A stretch of DNA of 15,843 bases from a bacterium. GTDB lineage: Bacteria > Bdellovibrionota > FAC87 > UBA2466. This document shows, one piece after another, positions 14,472 through 15,843 of this stretch. A program made the position numbers and the translations under genes. Each line of letters starts with the position of its first letter. Position 1 is the stretch's first letter. The stretch is from the NCBI GenBank assembly GCA_019750655.1, contig JAIEOG010000154.1, positions 1-15,843 of the forward strand, in the 5' to 3' direction. The notes beneath the pieces were generated by a model that did not search any database, was not told the origin of the DNA, and saw only the letters and a list, made by a program, of their open reading frames with translations.

Positions 14472-15758
14472 ATGAGTCGTAGAGACAGCGATAGTTTCGG
14501 CAACCTAGTCTGCAGCTTCTGTGGGAAAAACCAGCGCGAAGTTAAAAAGCTCATCGCCGGCCCCACCGTTCACATCTGTGACGAGTGCATCGAACTCTGC
14601 AATGACATCATCGCAGAGGAAGCGGAAAAAGAAGATCTCCGCACCGGCACGACCAAGGTTCCAAAGCCTTCCGAGATCAAAACGGTCTTGGACGAGTATG
14701 TGATTGGGCAGAACCAAGCGAAGAAAACGCTCTCGGTCGCGCTCCACAACCACTACAAACGCATTGGCCACCCGAAAGCCAATGGCGAAGTCGAATTGCA
14801 AAAGAGCAATATCTTGCTCATCGGTCCTACGGGAAGCGGTAAGACGCTACTCGCGCAGACCATGGCGCGCTTGCTGAAAGTGCCGTTCTGCATCGTCGAT
14901 GCAACGACGCTGACAGAAGCAGGTTACGTCGGGGAAGACGTCGAAAACATCATCCTCTACCTCCTGCAAGCTGCTGACTACGATATCGAGAAAGCGCAAA
15001 AGGGCATCGTCTACATCGACGAAATCGATAAGATCGCCCGAAAAGGCGAAAACCCTTCCATCACCCGGGACGTTTCGGGCGAAGGCGTGCAGCAAGCGCT
15101 CTTGAAAATTTTTGAAGGCACCCGTGCGAATGTGCCGCCGAAAGGTGGCCGCAAGCACCCGCAGCAGGAATTCTTGCAAGTGGATACGACGAATATCCTC
15201 TTCATCTGCGGCGGAGCCTTCGTCGGGCTTGAGAAACTAGTCGAAGGCCGCAACCACAAACGCGGTATGGGCATCAACGCCGAAGTCGGCAATGCCAAAG
15301 ACAAGCCCCGGGATGCCGTCGATAACCGCATCTTGCCGGAAGACTTGCTGCGCTTCGGGATGATCCCGGAATTCGTGGGCCGCTTGCCTGTTATCGCAAG
15401 CCTCGAAGAGCTCGACGAAAAGGCCCTGGTCCAGATTCTGACCGAGCCGAAGAACGCGATCATCAAGCAGTACCAGCGCTTGTTCGAATACGAGAACGTA
15501 AAGCTCAAGTTCGAAGACGCCGCGTTGAAACGCATTGCTCGCGAAGCGATGAAGTCCAAAACCGGTGCACGTGGTCTGCGCTCGATTCTGGAGCACTCTA
15601 TGCTCGACATCATGTACGAGCTGCCGAGCATTCCGAATCTCAAAGAGTGCATCATCAACGAAGACGTCATTGCGAAGCTTGCTAAGCCGCAGCTGGTCTT
15701 TGGCGATGAGCCCACGGACAAAGCCGAATCCGGTAGCAAGAAGGCCGAAAGCGCCTGA
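14472..15758 (+). CDS. clpX: ATP-dependent Clp protease ATP-binding subunit ClpX
   Basis: ClpX is the AAA+ hexamer that recognises, unfolds and feeds substrates to ClpP. 428 residues. The N-terminal zinc-binding domain has Cys14, Cys17, Cys36 and Cys39. Then come IGQNQAKK (78-85), Walker A GPTGSGKT (118-125), pore loop 1 GYVG (151-154), Walker B IVYIDEIDKI (179-188), RKHPQQEF (227-234), FVGRLPVI (301-308) and sensor-2 TGARGLR (364-370). All ATPase residues look intact. The ClpP-docking loop reads RGMGINAEV at 264-272, so the tripeptide that is IGF in E. coli is MGI here. The ATG has GGAGG 7 nt upstream. The gene is co-transcribed with clpP and closed by a strong terminator; the C-terminal tail from about 412 is acidic/Lys-Ser-rich and variable. 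Confidence 0.98.
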   Translation: MSRRDSDSFGNLVCSFCGKNQREVKKLIAGPTVHICDECIELCNDIIAEEAEKEDLRTGTTKVPKPSEIKTVLDEYVIGQNQAKKTLSVALHNHYKRIGHPKANGEVELQKSNILLIGPTGSGKTLLAQTMARLLKVPFCIVDATTLTEAGYVGEDVENIILYLLQAADYDIEKAQKGIVYIDEIDKIARKGENPSITRDVSGEGVQQALLKIFEGTRANVPPKGGRKHPQQEFLQVDTTNILFICGGAFVGLEKLVEGRNHKRGMGINAEVGNAKDKPRDAVDNRILPEDLLRFGMIPEFVGRLPVIASLEELDEKALVQILTEPKNAIIKQYQRLFEYENVKLKFEDAALKRIAREAMKSKTGARGLRSILEHSMLDIMYELPSIPNLKECIINEDVIAKLAKPQLVFGDEPTDKAESGSKKAESA

Positions 15759-15783
15759 TCGCTTAACCAGGAAGAATCTTCAG

Positions 15784-15816
15784 AAAGCCGCTCCTCCGGG
15801 GGCGGCTTTTTTATTT
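15784..15816 (+). terminator. Intrinsic terminator of clpP-clpX
   Basis: An 11-bp stem (15784-15794 with 15799-15809, one G-U pair) is capped by a UCCG tetraloop closed by C-G, a very stable UNCG-type loop, and is followed by a T-run (TTTTTT A TTT). It begins 26 nt after the clpX stop. Beyond it the last 27 nt show nothing I can call. Confidence 0.94.
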
Positions 15817-15843
15817 GGGCCGCTCCAGGCCTTGTTCGGTATA

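Noticed and set aside
15011..15739. 242-codon open frame on the minus strand opposite clpX
   Set aside because: Fully within the canonical clpX gene, antisense, Ser/Arg-rich composition typical of a shadow frame.

Overview
The window reads as core chromosome of a Gram-negative, proteobacterium-like organism. It carries LolA, two lipoprotein signal peptidases, several Sec-exported proteins of unknown function, and the conserved block tig-clpP-clpX. Sequence style and gene order (rho, lspA, tig-clpPX, ftsK-lolA, rimO) would fit the Bdellovibrionota/Oligoflexia or an old 'deltaproteobacterial' lineage. That placement is an inference from gene content only. I see no insertion sequence, prophage, CRISPR array, tRNA or rRNA.

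Layout. 1-1006, minus strand: yajQ followed 2 nt later by rimO, which runs off the left edge just after its radical-SAM cysteines. 1172-3684, plus strand: two exported proteins I do not recognise. The second overlaps lolA tail to tail, both genes ending within one CTAG. 3681-6658, minus strand: the ftsK-lolA operon behind a promoter with consensus -35 and -10 boxes. 6659-6904: a divergent control region in which the ftsK and csp -35 boxes form the two arms of an inverted repeat; csp has a long structured leader and a strong terminator. 7118-9785, plus strand: rho with a long, odd leader, then a large palindromic element, then two overlapping lspA paralogues. 9774-10495, minus strand: an exported-protein gene split by a -1 frame change. 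10496-10836: control region with an 18-bp operator-like inverted repeat. 10837-12273: an exported, proline-rich protein with C-terminal repeats. 12348-15758, plus strand: tig, clpP, clpX, closed by a textbook terminator.

How the genes work together. Tig folds nascent chains and ClpXP degrades unfolded or tagged proteins. LspA matures lipoproteins that LolA then carries to the outer membrane. FtsK couples division to chromosome segregation, Rho ends transcription, Csp is an RNA/DNA-binding cold-shock-type protein, and RimO modifies ribosomal protein S12. No multi-gene system of a clearly new kind is visible. The unusual signals are regulatory or local: the palindromic rho-lspA spacer, a cysteine-rich open frame fused to rho behind an amber codon, an atypical ClpP-docking tripeptide in ClpX, the split exported gene at a slippery heptamer, and ribosome-binding sites masked by hairpins in front of two exported-protein genes.
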